Below are positions 35,581-45,506 of a stretch of 64,000 bases of DNA, in pieces (the first letter of the stretch is position 1; the number at the start of each line of letters is the position of its first letter). The DNA comes from UBA6163 sp031411655. Lineage in GTDB: Bacteria > Planctomycetota > Planctomycetia > Pirellulales > Pirellulaceae. The DNA is taken from contig JANOBM010000247.1 in assembly GCA_031411655.1 (NCBI GenBank), positions 157,885 to 221,884 on the forward strand. The letters run 5' to 3'. A program made the position numbers and the translations under genes. A model generated the notes under the pieces. It worked only from the letters and a program-made list of their open reading frames with translations. It searched no databases and was not told the DNA's origin.

Positions 35581-36012
35581 TCACGAGGCTGCAACAGGGG
35601 GTGCCGCCAAAGTTGGTTCGCCAAAAGCAGGTTGCCAGAATTCTGGGGCAGGGCTTGAGAATACTGGCCTTGTCGGTAGAGGATGAAAGCGAGGCCACGG
35701 CACTTCGGGTGTTTTTTCGGGTTCCTCTACACCTTCCTCCCAAGCGGAGGTATCTGTGGCCGGACAGTAGGAGTCGTCGATTGAAGGCAATGCACCATCA
35801 ACCTGGACTGGATGCACGGGTGTTCCCTGCCCACGTGGACGGTGGGGACCGAAGATACCGCCGCGATCCGACGGATCGTCGTACCGTTGGCTAGGAATGT
35901 TGAGTGCGACGCACCCACCTGATGGCACCACGATGCCAAGCAGTGCTGATAGAAGAAGCGGCCGGTAGCAGAAAACGGCTAACTCAGCATAGTATTGAAA
36001 GTAGGGGGCCAT
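35581..36012 (-). CDS. Short probable lipoprotein of unknown function
   Basis: A 143-residue protein with a hydrophobic stretch (LLLSALLGIVV) followed by PSGGC, a weak lipobox. The rest is Pro-rich, with a VALNIPSQRYDDP segment right after the Cys. I recognise no family. The hairpin element lies just upstream. Codon structure supports coding, but it has no independent confirmation. Confidence 0.5.
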   Translation of the reverse strand: MAPYFQYYAELAVFCYRPLLLSALLGIVVPSGGCVALNIPSQRYDDPSDRGGIFGPHRPRGQGTPVHPVQVDGALPSIDDSYCPATDTSAWEEGVEEPEKTPEVPWPRFHPLPTRPVFSSPAPEFWQPAFGEPTLAAPPVAAS

Positions 36013-36119
36013 CCGTCGTTCCTATGCGTCAGCGCAGGCTAACGCGGTCAAAGCTCCCCCCTGCAATTGTGTCATCGGCCTGTCGCGACCGGTTTCTTTA
36101 GAAAATTCTTTTTTATCCT

Positions 36120-37172
36120 TCAAGCCAGCTCGATGGGAAACGTCAGCACGTCACCAATATTTTCAGTGCCGACCGCGATCATTACCAAGCGATCAAATCC
36201 CAATGCCACCCCAGAGCATGCGGGTAACCCTAAACGCATTGCGTCGACCAAGCGACTTTCTGAGGGTAGGTCGCTTCTACCCGTGGCTAATCGCTTTCGG
36301 TTATTGGCTTCGTTTCTCCGGATCAGTTCGTCGGCGTCCAGCAACTCGCCATATCCGTTTGCAATCTCAAGGCCTTCGATGAGCAATTCAAACCGCTCTG
36401 CTGTCGCCGGATCGTCATCGGATCGACGAGCGAGTGCGGCTTGAGTGATCGGATAGTTTCGAATCAGAACGCTTTCGGTACAGATGAGTGGCTCAATTCG
36501 TTCCGTGAGCAGGACATCAAGCATGTCGTCACGTTGGCCCGCCAATGCTTTTGCGAGGTGCTGGTCGACGCAAGCGACTTCAAGCTGAAGGCGGTCCAGC
36601 GACACATCGATTGGGTCAAAGCCTAGTGACTCACGAAAAAGATTACGGTAGGACACCACTCGGATAGGATTTTGCACGCGGTTATGGCGGCGAACAGAAG
36701 TTTCATGCGTTGACATGGATGACGCAATCGAGACTGTTTCGGGGGCAAGGTTCAACAAAGATTCGACGAGGTTTATGGTTTGCTCGATCACTCGTTCCAT
36801 GGATGCGCCCACGTCGTACCACTCCAGCATCGTGAACTCGACATTATGACGGTGCGATCTTTCGCCGGCGCGAAAAACAGGTCCGAGGCTAAATTGAGAG
36901 CCGACGCCTTGGGCGATGAGTCGTTTCATCGCAAACTCAGGTGACGATTGCAGGTAATAAAAATCGCTACTGGTTCCTTGCGGCATACCCAATGCAGTGC
37001 CTAATACGGTGACTGGGTCGATATGTGCGTCGACGACATTGTCGCGGGACAAGCAAGGTGTTTGCACTTCGATAAAATCGCGGGAGCAAAAAAATTGACG
37101 AGTGTTTTGCAACAACGAAGACCGGAGGCGAAGAATCTCAGCTTTCGAAACTGAAATGGGATCAGCAGTCAC
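36120..37172 (-). CDS. epmA: Elongation factor P-(R)-beta-lysine ligase
   Basis: A 350-residue class II LysRS-like enzyme without the anticodon domain, which is the EpmA/PoxA layout. Marks: FFCSRDFIEVQTPCLSRDNVVDAHI, YLQSSPEFAMKRLIAQGVG, FSLGPVFRAGERSHRHNVEFTMLEWY (motif 2) and GVALGFDRLVMIAVG (motif 3). It modifies a Lys of EF-P to prevent stalling on proline runs; EF-P and EpmB are not in this window. It is divergent from the ThiF-like gene with 25 bp between starts. Confidence 0.88.
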   Translation of the reverse strand: MTADPISVSKAEILRLRSSLLQNTRQFFCSRDFIEVQTPCLSRDNVVDAHIDPVTVLGTALGMPQGTSSDFYYLQSSPEFAMKRLIAQGVGSQFSLGPVFRAGERSHRHNVEFTMLEWYDVGASMERVIEQTINLVESLLNLAPETVSIASSMSTHETSVRRHNRVQNPIRVVSYRNLFRESLGFDPIDVSLDRLQLEVACVDQHLAKALAGQRDDMLDVLLTERIEPLICTESVLIRNYPITQAALARRSDDDPATAERFELLIEGLEIANGYGELLDADELIRRNEANNRKRLATGRSDLPSESRLVDAMRLGLPACSGVALGFDRLVMIAVGTENIGDVLTFPIELA

Positions 37173-37197
37173 GTGAAACCGTGGTTAGGATAGAGGA

Positions 37198-38238
37198 ATG
37201 AGCGACGCAGATTCAACACGATACGACCGCCAAACCCGATTGCCAATGATCGGTGCCCGTGGGCAGAAGGGCCTGGAGGATTCGCAGGTGGCGATTCTTG
37301 GTTGCGGAGCCTTGGGGACGGTTGTAGCAGATATCTTGGCACGGGCAGGCGTCGGCCGTATGCGGTTGATCGACCGCGATGTGGTGGAATGGACCAATTT
37401 GCAACGGCAGTCGCTTTACACCGAGGACGATGCACGCCTGGGGAAGGCCAAGGCGGAGGCAGCAAGAGATTCGTTATTAAGAATTAATTCGCGTGTCCAA
37501 TGTGAGCCATTGGTGGTCGATTTAACGGTCGACAATATTGATCAAGCCTTGGATGGAGTCGATCTAGTCATCGATGCTGCGGACAATTTCTCGATCCGCT
37601 TTTTGTTGAATGATTACTCGCTCGAAAAAAAACTAGCATGGGTGCACGGCGGCTGTGTCGGAACCAGCGGTCAGGTAGCGTTTTTCACGGGTCAAGGACA
37701 TCCTTGTTTTCGTTGCCTAGTGCCGGAGATCCCTCCCGCATCCATTGTTGCAACCTGTGATACCGCCGGGGTACTCGGCTCGGCGACGCATGCGATCGCG
37801 AGCCTGCAGGCGACCGAGGCGATCAAGTGGTTGACTGGCAATCCTCAAGCGATCCGTTCTGGCGTTTGGTCGCTCGATTTTTGGAATAATCGTAGCCGTG
37901 TCATTGCGCTTCCTGCTGGTCTCGGAGAGAAGTGCAAGGCGTGTGGGAGCGGTGAGCGAGAATACCTTTTCGGAACGCTCGGCACCGATATGGCTGCGCT
38001 TATTTGTGGACGCCAGGCCGTCCAACTGAGTCCCAGGCCTCAGGTGAGCGTCGACCTTCCCATGATCGCAGATCGGTGGAAAAACCATGGAGCAGTTAGT
38101 TTAAACCGCTTTTTCGTAAAAGTTCAGCTGCCCGGTTCGCACTGCCTCACTCTTTTTCGGGACGGCCGGGTTGTCGTCGACGGTACCGACGACATTGCAC
38201 GCGCCAGATCGCTATATTGCCAACTGGTGGGAGGATAG
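37198..38238 (+). CDS. HesA/MoeB/ThiF-family E1-like adenylyltransferase
   Basis: A 346-residue E1-like enzyme. The nucleotide loop GCGALG lies at ~35-40, IDRDVVEWTNLQRQ at ~58-71, Cys187 in ATCDTAGVLGS corresponds to the catalytic/thiolation region, and Cys170/173 with Cys246/249 form the zinc site. The ~80-residue C-terminal part (FFVKVQLPGSHCLTLF.DGRVVVDGTDD) is common in such stand-alone proteins. It adenylates a ubiquitin-like sulfur carrier, of ThiS or MoaD type; neither is here. Confidence 0.87.
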   Translation: MSDADSTRYDRQTRLPMIGARGQKGLEDSQVAILGCGALGTVVADILARAGVGRMRLIDRDVVEWTNLQRQSLYTEDDARLGKAKAEAARDSLLRINSRVQCEPLVVDLTVDNIDQALDGVDLVIDAADNFSIRFLLNDYSLEKKLAWVHGGCVGTSGQVAFFTGQGHPCFRCLVPEIPPASIVATCDTAGVLGSATHAIASLQATEAIKWLTGNPQAIRSGVWSLDFWNNRSRVIALPAGLGEKCKACGSGEREYLFGTLGTDMAALICGRQAVQLSPRPQVSVDLPMIADRWKNHGAVSLNRFFVKVQLPGSHCLTLFRDGRVVVDGTDDIARARSLYCQLVGG

Positions 38239-38377
38239 GTGCCGTTTTTCGAAGCACCCTACCCTCTGCGCTGTCCTGGCAACTACACTTAATGCTCCCG
38301 GGCGGGGGAATTAACGTGGTCCAGCTTTTGGCTGGTCTTCATTTCATGTTCGCAACTTTGCAACTCAAACTATCCCG

Positions 38378-39535
38378 ATGAGATACGCCTTCCGTCTTGC
38401 GGAACTTCTTGGTCACACGCACGATCGCCGGAAACGTCCGGGGACCATTAAGTCCATTGTTGAACACACTGGATTGGATCGCCATCAAGTGGCCTCGTTG
38501 CTAAAGAACGAAGCCAAGTACATACCGTTGGAAGCGCTTTCTCGCCTTTGCGATTATCTGATCGATCATGGTTACGCATCCGCCGATCAATTGCCAGGTG
38601 CATTGTTTTCCGTTCAAGCGGAGAATTTCTGGGAGTTGTTAGCTCGCCGTGGCGATGTGGAGATTTGCGTCGGCGTTCGACAAGGCGAGGGAGAGAAGAC
38701 TCCAGAAAACGCTTGGATCGTGGCATCGGATTCGGTGCTGATCGGGGAATTGCTCAACGGCGTTTCAACGCTTGGTGGTGCCGCCAAGCACGCCAAACGT
38801 GAAGCTGCCTCTGGCGATAAGTCAGCGACGCAGCCGGATATTCCAACCCCCGATCGATTGCAGCAGACCTTGGTATGGAGCCCAGGGATTGTTGCTTTTG
38901 AGGAAGCTCGGGCACGCGCTGAAGAAGTGTTCAATGGATTCGCTGAGGCTCAGGGCGACCGGGCTTTGGTCTGCATCGGCAGCGTCAAAAGCAACCCGGT
39001 TGTCGAGTTGGTCTTTGCTGACGCCTTTGGGTGCACTCCGTTCGTAACTGAAGATGACGTTGACGATACGTCTGCACGGGCCTGTCCGTTCTTCCTTCGC
39101 TATCGTGACAAAGACCCCAAGCCTGGCGCAGCTTCTGCTGGCACGCGCCTGAGCAAGAACGAGGACGCGCCTCAACCTGGTTTCTATTACGAGAAGGACG
39201 ATGAGACCTGGGCATGGGCTGGCGGTGGCGGCAAAGACCAAGCACTCGTGTTCTATATTTTTCGTGAGCCGCTTGGTCGCCTTGACATGGTGCTGAGTGG
39301 GTTTTCTGGACGCGCTACGCGGTTGCTCGCCAAGACGCTGGCGATTCGAGGTGAAGAATTCTGGCCCCCGGTATACGAGTCCGGTGGTCTCAAGATCGGA
39401 GCCTACATCGTGCAGTACGAAGACGATGAGGCAGATGTGCACCGCGATGCCCTGCTTCAAACCTACGAGTCCGCGGCAGCAAAAATCACTCCACTACCCA
39501 TGCAAGCGATCGCTCGTCGAATGGCGAGACTGTAG
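38378..39535 (+). CDS. Helix-turn-helix protein of unknown function
   Basis: A 385-residue protein. Residues ~22-55 (GTIKSIVEHTGLDRHQVASLLKN... LEALSRLCDYL) look like an XRE/phage-repressor-type HTH. The rest is unassigned and contains an IIA-like FFLRYRDKDPKPG stretch and several Gly-rich turns but no motif I recognise. It may be a regulator with a ligand-binding C-terminal domain; function is unknown. A clear terminator follows. Confidence 0.7.
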   Translation: MRYAFRLAELLGHTHDRRKRPGTIKSIVEHTGLDRHQVASLLKNEAKYIPLEALSRLCDYLIDHGYASADQLPGALFSVQAENFWELLARRGDVEICVGVRQGEGEKTPENAWIVASDSVLIGELLNGVSTLGGAAKHAKREAASGDKSATQPDIPTPDRLQQTLVWSPGIVAFEEARARAEEVFNGFAEAQGDRALVCIGSVKSNPVVELVFADAFGCTPFVTEDDVDDTSARACPFFLRYRDKDPKPGAASAGTRLSKNEDAPQPGFYYEKDDETWAWAGGGGKDQALVFYIFREPLGRLDMVLSGFSGRATRLLAKTLAIRGEEFWPPVYESGGLKIGAYIVQYEDDEADVHRDALLQTYESAAAKITPLPMQAIARRMARL

Positions 39536-39588
39536 CGACTCTGACGATGGCTGTGGCGGATGGCAACAGCGTCGCAGTGATGCTTCGA

Positions 39589-39622
39589 CCGATGCAATCC
39601 CATAAGGGCTGCATCGGTTTTT
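39589..39622 (+). terminator. Rho-independent terminator
   Basis: CCGATGCA at 39589-39596 pairs with TGCATCGG at 39610-39617, followed directly by TTTTT. It closes the HTH gene on the plus strand. Confidence 0.8.
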
Positions 39623-39644
39623 CGCTTTAACGGCCTTCGGACTG

Positions 39645-40649
39645 TCAGTCGGATTTCTTCGCAATCGACATTAATCCGGCTCGTACTTGTTCGAGGTTGC
39701 CGGCAGCGACAATGACTTTGAAAGAGTGGTCACCGGGTGCAACCGGTTGTCCTCTCTTGCGAAAGACACAGTTCCATTTCACCACTTTTTCTGCTTGAAA
39801 ACGAAAGCGACCGTACCCAGCCGTTTCCCATCCCAGAGACGGTTGGTCTGGAGAATAGACGCCCATCGCGTGGCTTCCCGATTCAGTGGAGAGCACGATC
39901 GGCCACGATTGTTCGCCAGGTCCGTCGTCGATGGGTTCCAGGCGACCCGTTCGGATGTTGAGCTTTTGAAAGCGTGAAAAATTCTCTGGCATGTACCCGG
40001 TGAGCGCCTCGAACTGAGCGAATGAATGAGACTCATGGGAGGGAACGGTAAAGGTAACTTCAAAATCGATCAAATGCGGCGATGTGTATTCACCGAGTCG
40101 AATTCGCTTTGTCAATTGATGGTCCGATAGCTCGCTCAAATTGGTAGCAGGGCGTCCGCTCGACTGCTCGCCTGGCGCAAGCCAAAAGGCCATTTGTACG
40201 GTTGACGCCAACTCCTTGCTACTCGATGACAAGTGTTGCAAGCGACTTGTCGAATGAGGTCCGGTACCATCTCGTCGAGCGCCAGCTTCCGTGGGATTGA
40301 AGCATTCGGCCCAGTAGTCGCCGACGCGGCCATTATCGAAACTAGATGCGGATTGGATCTGTCGCCCATGGTCGAAGCTGTCGACAAACTCCATTCCATT
40401 CCAGGTTAATGAGTCGACGGCTCCACTTACGCGACTGGTCGTCGTCAGGACAATCTTCGATTCCCCGGCATCGATCGCAATCGATGCATCTCCGGAAACG
40501 ATGGGTGGTGAATCGATAAGGGCTTGTGATTGAACTGCAGGTTCGCGCTCAGGTTCATCCCCCCAAGCCAATAGTTGCGCCGAAGTCACGATCGCAATGG
40601 CAACATACCGACGCGAGAACTTAGCAAATCGCATGAGTTGAAGATTCAT
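39645..40649 (-). CDS. Secreted protein of unknown function
   Basis: A 334-residue protein with a signal peptide (YVAIAIVTSAQLLAWGDE) from ATG 40649, or from the ATG at 40634 as the shorter leader. The body is beta-rich with many Trp and aromatic residues. I recognise no family; a carbohydrate-binding or propeller-like fold is only a guess. It lies just downstream of the SDR gene and ends convergently with the HTH gene. Confidence 0.65.
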   Translation of the reverse strand: MNLQLMRFAKFSRRYVAIAIVTSAQLLAWGDEPEREPAVQSQALIDSPPIVSGDASIAIDAGESKIVLTTTSRVSGAVDSLTWNGMEFVDSFDHGRQIQSASSFDNGRVGDYWAECFNPTEAGARRDGTGPHSTSRLQHLSSSSKELASTVQMAFWLAPGEQSSGRPATNLSELSDHQLTKRIRLGEYTSPHLIDFEVTFTVPSHESHSFAQFEALTGYMPENFSRFQKLNIRTGRLEPIDDGPGEQSWPIVLSTESGSHAMGVYSPDQPSLGWETAGYGRFRFQAEKVVKWNCVFRKRGQPVAPGDHSFKVIVAAGNLEQVRAGLMSIAKKSD

Positions 40650-40666
40650 TCAAGAAAGGTAGATCG

Positions 40667-41458
40667 TCAGCGAGCCGTCCATCCGCCGTCGACCACCAGC
40701 ATGCTACCGGTTGTATAACTCGCCGCGTCACTTGCGAGATAAATCACGGCACCCTGGATTTCTTTCAATTCGGCCCAGCGACCCAGTGCCACGGCGCCGA
40801 TAATAAATTGCTTCGCCTCGTCCGAATCCGCAATCGGTTCGTTCATCGGCGTCAGAAATGGTCCAGGACAAATTGCGTTGACACGAATCGACGTGTTGGA
40901 GAGTTCCAGTCCAAGGGCGCGCGTCATTTGCACGACTGCGCCCTTACTGGAAGCATAGGGAGTGCGACGACCGAGGCCGACCAACCCGAGTGTACTTGCC
41001 AAATTGATGATGCGCCCGGCGGTGCTTTTGCGAAGCAGAGGTAACGCTTCCTTCGTTACATTCCAGACCGACTCAACATTGGTCCGTTGGACCTCACGAA
41101 AATCATCTAGCGACAATTCCTCAATGGAGCCGCGAATGTTGATACCCGCGTTGTTTACTAGGACATCCAATCGTCCAAAGCACTGTTCTACCGATTCGAG
41201 AAGCTTGTGGACTTCAGCGGGATTGCAGACGTCGGCTTGAAAACCGATCGCTTGGTGGCCAAAGTCATCTGCGATGGCTTGGGCGACTTCTCTGGCTTGA
41301 TCTCCATTGCGACTTACGATCGCTAAGTCTGCACCTGCCGAAGCGAGCCCTGCGGCCATCGCAAAGCCAAGCCCCTTGGTCGCTCCAGTCACCAAGGCCA
41401 CGCGTCCGGTGAGATCAAAAAGCTTCACACCGGGTAAATGATCCGTCGATGGCCTCAT
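40667..41458 (-). CDS. Short-chain dehydrogenase/reductase
   Basis: A 263-residue classical SDR from ATG 41458 (the frame is open to 41689 but the N-terminal extension is unlike the family). TGATKGLG binds the cofactor, NNAG is present, Ser155 and Tyr168 with Lys172 (YASSK) are catalytic, and PGPFLTP is the usual C-terminal loop. Related to gluconate 5-dehydrogenase/3-oxoacyl reductase-type SDRs; the substrate is unknown. Confidence 0.9.
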   Translation of the reverse strand: MRPSTDHLPGVKLFDLTGRVALVTGATKGLGFAMAAGLASAGADLAIVSRNGDQAREVAQAIADDFGHQAIGFQADVCNPAEVHKLLESVEQCFGRLDVLVNNAGINIRGSIEELSLDDFREVQRTNVESVWNVTKEALPLLRKSTAGRIINLASTLGLVGLGRRTPYASSKGAVVQMTRALGLELSNTSIRVNAICPGPFLTPMNEPIADSDEAKQFIIGAVALGRWAELKEIQGAVIYLASDAASYTTGSMLVVDGGWTAR

Positions 41459-41513
41459 GCCCTGCCCTTCTACAAAATCGCAAACGAGACGCTGTGAGGA
41501 TGGACCGCAAACC

Positions 41514-42287
41514 TTAGTTTGCAAACGGATCGCTTGCAGCCCCAAAGGGATCTTCTGCGGGAGGAGCTGCAGCCTCTGCAGCTGGCGCTGCTGCGCCGAA
41601 TGGATCGTCAGCAGCAGGTGCAGCACCTCCAAATGGGTCTGCCTCAGCCGGCGCATCGCCTGCGGCGGGCGCAACTGATTCGTCTGCAAACGGGTCGGTC
41701 ATGGTCCCCTCCAAAGCATCCTTGGACTCTATCTGAGGCGCTCCCGCAGGGCCATCTGCAAACGGATTCTCGGCTGCTGGCGGCACCGCTGGAGGAGCGG
41801 GCTGCGCGGCAGCAGCGGGTGCCTTGGGAACGGGTGACTCGCGAAGTACTTCGGCCTCTGCAGCTTCAATCCCCTGATATCTTGCCTTGGATCGCTTTGA
41901 CGCCATGAGCTGGTGGTCCAAGCGCGCTTGCTGACGCATGTTCTCAATGGCGATTCGATGGCTACCTTGTATTCGTGACAAGGATTGTCCGATCGCGGGG
42001 CCAAAAGTTCCCTTGGCTTCCAACTCGGCACCGGCGCGGTAGTCCGCCTCGGCTTCGTATTCTCGGCCTGACGCTACTGCTGCTAGGCCGCGAAAATAGT
42101 AGGCCCTCGGGTCGTTTATGCCGCCATCGATTGCTTTGGAGAGGTAGTCATAGGCTGTCGTGACGTCGTTTCCGTAGTAGGCATGAACGCCTCGACCGTA
42201 GAACTCCGCCAGCACCGAACTTTGGGCGTGTGCCGTTGAGGCAACTGTCGCCATGGCGAGGATCGCAAACAAAGTGAATCGGGACAT
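41514..42287 (-). CDS. Secreted TPR-like protein with DPF-repeat tail
   Basis: A 257-residue protein with a signal peptide (FTLFAILAMATVASTAHA), two TPR-like helix pairs (~30-100) and a disordered C-terminal half containing several DPFG, DPFA or NPFA motifs in Ala/Pro-rich sequence. The repeated short motif suggests a partner-binding region. No known family. It follows the S41 protease gene on the same strand and could form a unit with it. Confidence 0.7.
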   Translation of the reverse strand: MSRFTLFAILAMATVASTAHAQSSVLAEFYGRGVHAYYGNDVTTAYDYLSKAIDGGINDPRAYYFRGLAAVASGREYEAEADYRAGAELEAKGTFGPAIGQSLSRIQGSHRIAIENMRQQARLDHQLMASKRSKARYQGIEAAEAEVLRESPVPKAPAAAAQPAPPAVPPAAENPFADGPAGAPQIESKDALEGTMTDPFADESVAPAAGDAPAEADPFGGAAPAADDPFGAAAPAAEAAAPPAEDPFGAASDPFAN

Positions 42288-42447
42288 AACGAGAAAATCC
42301 TTCTCGGAAACAGCAACAGGTGATGGCGCCGAGGCACGACGTTCGGCGAGGAAACGGCTTTGAGCATAATCGCCAGACGCTGGTTCATCAACGATTTTTT
42401 GCCCAGGAAATTACGCATCTGGGAGAACTTTGCCAAGAATTCCGTTT

Positions 42448-43839
42448 TTACGCGGCTGCACGAGATGGTTTGGAAGGCTCAGCGTTTGAGGACGGGGCTT
42501 GGATGCTTTCACGCAATCGCTCAATGGCTCGCTCAAGTTGCGGGTCGACCGGCTCAGAGGGCGCGGGATTTTGATTTTCGTCGTCTTGTTTTTCTTTGCT
42601 TTCCCCATCGCTGTTCGAGGCATCGCCCTCTGACATCGAAATGACGGGAAAGGATGCTTTTTGCCACTGCTGCAAGATGGCTGCAAAACCTTCGTCGTTG
42701 ACCAAGACATTGAGTCCCTCATCCGGCATCACGCCCCACTCGTCCTCTTCCTTGGCATCTTTCAACCGATGGATGTTTCGACCGTTGGGGCGATAGTATC
42801 TCGCCGTCGTCAACTTCAGGGCGCTTCGCCCAAAGTCCATCGTAAGCACGTTTTGTACGGTTCCTTTTCCATAAGACCGTGAGCCGACGATGAACGCTCG
42901 CTTGTGGTCCTGTAAGCACGCCGCAACGATCTCGCTTGCCGACGCGGAGTTTCCGTCGATGAGCACCACCATCGGTATCTCGCTTCGGACCAATAAGCCC
43001 GGGCTGGCATCGAACTCGGAGTCGATTTCTCCGCCGCGTTTCTTGATCGTCACGATTCGGCCGCTCTCCAAGAAGTCGTCACAGACATCGACTGCGGCGT
43101 TCAGTAATCCACCCGAGTTAGCACGTACGTCAAAAATCAATGCATCAAAATCGCTATTCAGCGATTCTAAAACTCGTTTCAATTCGTTGACGGTCTTTTC
43201 TCCAAAGCTGGTCAATCGAATGTATGCGATTTCCGGATGACTCTTCAGTCGATAAACCCACTGGCTTTGGCCGTCGCGATAGTCACCGACAACCGATTCC
43301 ATTTCAATGCTTTTTCGAAACAGTTGAATATCGATCAGCTTTTCGTCCGTGGGACTAACCTTGCGACGAACTGTAACCGTCACGGACGTGTCAAGCACGC
43401 CACGCAGGCGATTGCTAACGTCGCCGATCTCCATGGTTGAAACATCAAGCCCATCGACTTTAAGAATCTCGTCTTTTGGCAAAACACCTGCCTCCAGAGC
43501 AGGCGAGCCAACCAGCGGTGTGATCACGCGAACCGGCTTTCCTTGTTCAGGTTGCTCGACGAGTATCCCGATGCCCGCGAACTCCTGCTCAATCATGTCT
43601 TGGAAAGCGCCGTACATCCCCGGTGGAATGTACTCACTATGTTCATCCAGGGTTGCCGTCATGCCATCCATCGCTGCTTCAACGAGAGCCGCGTCATTGA
43701 CTGGATCAACATAAAATTGATCGATCAGTTGAATCGCTTCACCAACTAAGATCGCCTTTTTTGCCCCGGAAGCGGTCGAATAACACAACCACGAAACCAA
43801 GCCGGCAATCAGGATCACGTTTACGTTGCGAGGGGGCAT
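42448..43839 (-). CDS. S41 family carboxyl-terminal processing protease
   Basis: A 463-residue Ctp-type protease. A signal-anchor helix leads into the helical cap (ALVEAAMDGMTATLDEHSEYIPP), a PDZ domain (~85-155), and the catalytic core with IDGNSASASEIVAACLQDH (Ser) and GSRSYGKGTVQ (Lys325), the Ser-Lys dyad. The C-terminal ~50 residues are charged and disordered. It cleaves exported proteins at C-terminal tails. The TPR-like gene follows 160 bp downstream. Confidence 0.9.
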   Translation of the reverse strand: MPPRNVNVILIAGLVSWLCYSTASGAKKAILVGEAIQLIDQFYVDPVNDAALVEAAMDGMTATLDEHSEYIPPGMYGAFQDMIEQEFAGIGILVEQPEQGKPVRVITPLVGSPALEAGVLPKDEILKVDGLDVSTMEIGDVSNRLRGVLDTSVTVTVRRKVSPTDEKLIDIQLFRKSIEMESVVGDYRDGQSQWVYRLKSHPEIAYIRLTSFGEKTVNELKRVLESLNSDFDALIFDVRANSGGLLNAAVDVCDDFLESGRIVTIKKRGGEIDSEFDASPGLLVRSEIPMVVLIDGNSASASEIVAACLQDHKRAFIVGSRSYGKGTVQNVLTMDFGRSALKLTTARYYRPNGRNIHRLKDAKEEDEWGVMPDEGLNVLVNDEGFAAILQQWQKASFPVISMSEGDASNSDGESKEKQDDENQNPAPSEPVDPQLERAIERLRESIQAPSSNAEPSKPSRAAA

Positions 43840-43910
43840 CGAAAGTACAACTCAATTTGGGAACGTCTATCGAACCATTGTTTCCAAACATGGTCTTACC
43901 ATCAAACGCA

Positions 43911-45287
43911 TCAATCCACAACAAACGGAATCGGTACCAACACCGCGTGTTGCTGGACCCATGTCTGTAGCCCATTCCACGTCACGTATTGAGATAGATA
44001 GACGAACAGCAAATACACGCCGACGACGGGTGGAATGAGGAATCGAACGACCCACCTCGACAACTTCGCCCATGTGCCTTTGGGTTCGGGCTTGGAACGC
44101 GCCCGCCGCATTGCTAAGCCACTTGCGATTCGGGCTGGCAACATAAAGGCAATAAAGAACCATGTCGGTAGCCAGATCAACTCGGGCGGTGGAGGCTCAA
44201 TCTTCAGCAGGTACAACGGAATCGGAAGTAAAACCAGGGTCAAGAACATCGCTGTCAGCCAAGCCCAAGGCGCATGTCGGAAATCTTGCCGAATGGTTTT
44301 CACTGCGAACATCGCTCGCAATCGGTTTTTTTCGGCAAAATTAGCCTGCAGCATGGGCAGGTACATCAGGGCTACGCCGAGGCACAAGAATGCCAGTGCT
44401 CCCACGAGGCCTGCGGCGCCGGTTTGTCCATTTCGATTGACCGCGATGATTACCGTTGCCGGCAGTAACCAGATGAGGGTTCCAATCGCGCCACGCAGTC
44501 CCAGCCAAAATAAACGAGGACACTCGAAGGAGCGTGCCATCAACCAAAGCGAGTCGGCAAGTCCCATCCACGTCGATGGACGCCAAGCCCGCTTTAGCCA
44601 TTCCAATGGCGCCGGCCAAAGGTAATGGTTGAGGCGACCTCCTCGTGCCCAGGCCCACGACAAATGCAGCATTGCCAACACGGCCAATGACAGGGCTCCC
44701 AATCGCAGCCAGTCAGCCTGCGCGATTCCCGGAGATACGATTTCAGCCGCAGTGCCCCAGTGCGTCAGCAAGCGAATCGGCAAACTCCACAATAGTATCG
44801 CCGCGAAAGCCAAGCCAATCTGCCCGGCTGCTGACCGCCACCGCAATGCATCTTTGACTTTCTGGCCAGCAGTCAACCTGCCCGAAACGTCGAGCAAATA
44901 CCCGAACGAAATAAGTTGAACGAACGGGATTGCAGTCATGATTGCAAGGATGGTGACCAGCGAGAAAAGCTCGAACAGTGCCTTCATCCAAAGTGCAACA
45001 CGTCGCAGCCCCCGTCGCATGAATGACGGCCGTCTGGTGTCTTGCGGAACCGCTACCGTTTCCGACGGACGACCACTGCTGCTGGCAAGCTGGTTTGTTG
45101 GAATAATGGGCCGCACCCCTTCGATGGGCCCAAGAAGGAGTTGCGCCGGTGAGGCCGCACCGACCCGTTCTGCTACTAACGCGGCCTCCAGCAGAGGCGG
45201 ATCGGGCGGAGATGGGTGATGTGAAGTGGCCAAGATCGGGTCTTCCGATTCGTTTGAAATCGAAGCAATGACAAGTCCACCTATCAT
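43911..45287 (-). CDS. Polytopic membrane protein of unknown function
   Basis: A 458-residue protein. The first ~95 residues are Ser/Pro-rich and disordered; then about nine to ten hydrophobic helices follow up to the C-terminus, with basic connecting loops. It resembles other uncharacterised planctomycete membrane proteins, with a possible DUF4013-like start (LISFGYLLDVSGRLTAGQ). It is divergent from the PVC cytochrome with a 219-bp gap. Confidence 0.6.
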   Translation of the reverse strand: MIGGLVIASISNESEDPILATSHHPSPPDPPLLEAALVAERVGAASPAQLLLGPIEGVRPIIPTNQLASSSGRPSETVAVPQDTRRPSFMRRGLRRVALWMKALFELFSLVTILAIMTAIPFVQLISFGYLLDVSGRLTAGQKVKDALRWRSAAGQIGLAFAAILLWSLPIRLLTHWGTAAEIVSPGIAQADWLRLGALSLAVLAMLHLSWAWARGGRLNHYLWPAPLEWLKRAWRPSTWMGLADSLWLMARSFECPRLFWLGLRGAIGTLIWLLPATVIIAVNRNGQTGAAGLVGALAFLCLGVALMYLPMLQANFAEKNRLRAMFAVKTIRQDFRHAPWAWLTAMFLTLVLLPIPLYLLKIEPPPPELIWLPTWFFIAFMLPARIASGLAMRRARSKPEPKGTWAKLSRWVVRFLIPPVVGVYLLFVYLSQYVTWNGLQTWVQQHAVLVPIPFVVD

Positions 45288-45506
45288 CGCATGAATAGGG
45301 TCGATCGTCGAGAAAGCCTAGCGGGTCCTTGTTACCATTCGTTTGCAATTCGAGAATCTTGGCGAATCATCGCGCACAGAGTCCCATTTCCTCCATTTTT
45401 TTGCGAATCGCTGCCTTGCCGTTTTTCGTCCAAGATTCCGGTTACGATGGCTTCTTGAATGACAGTTTTTACTCCCTTCCCGTCCTAGGGGACAGAGGAA
45501 TCCACG

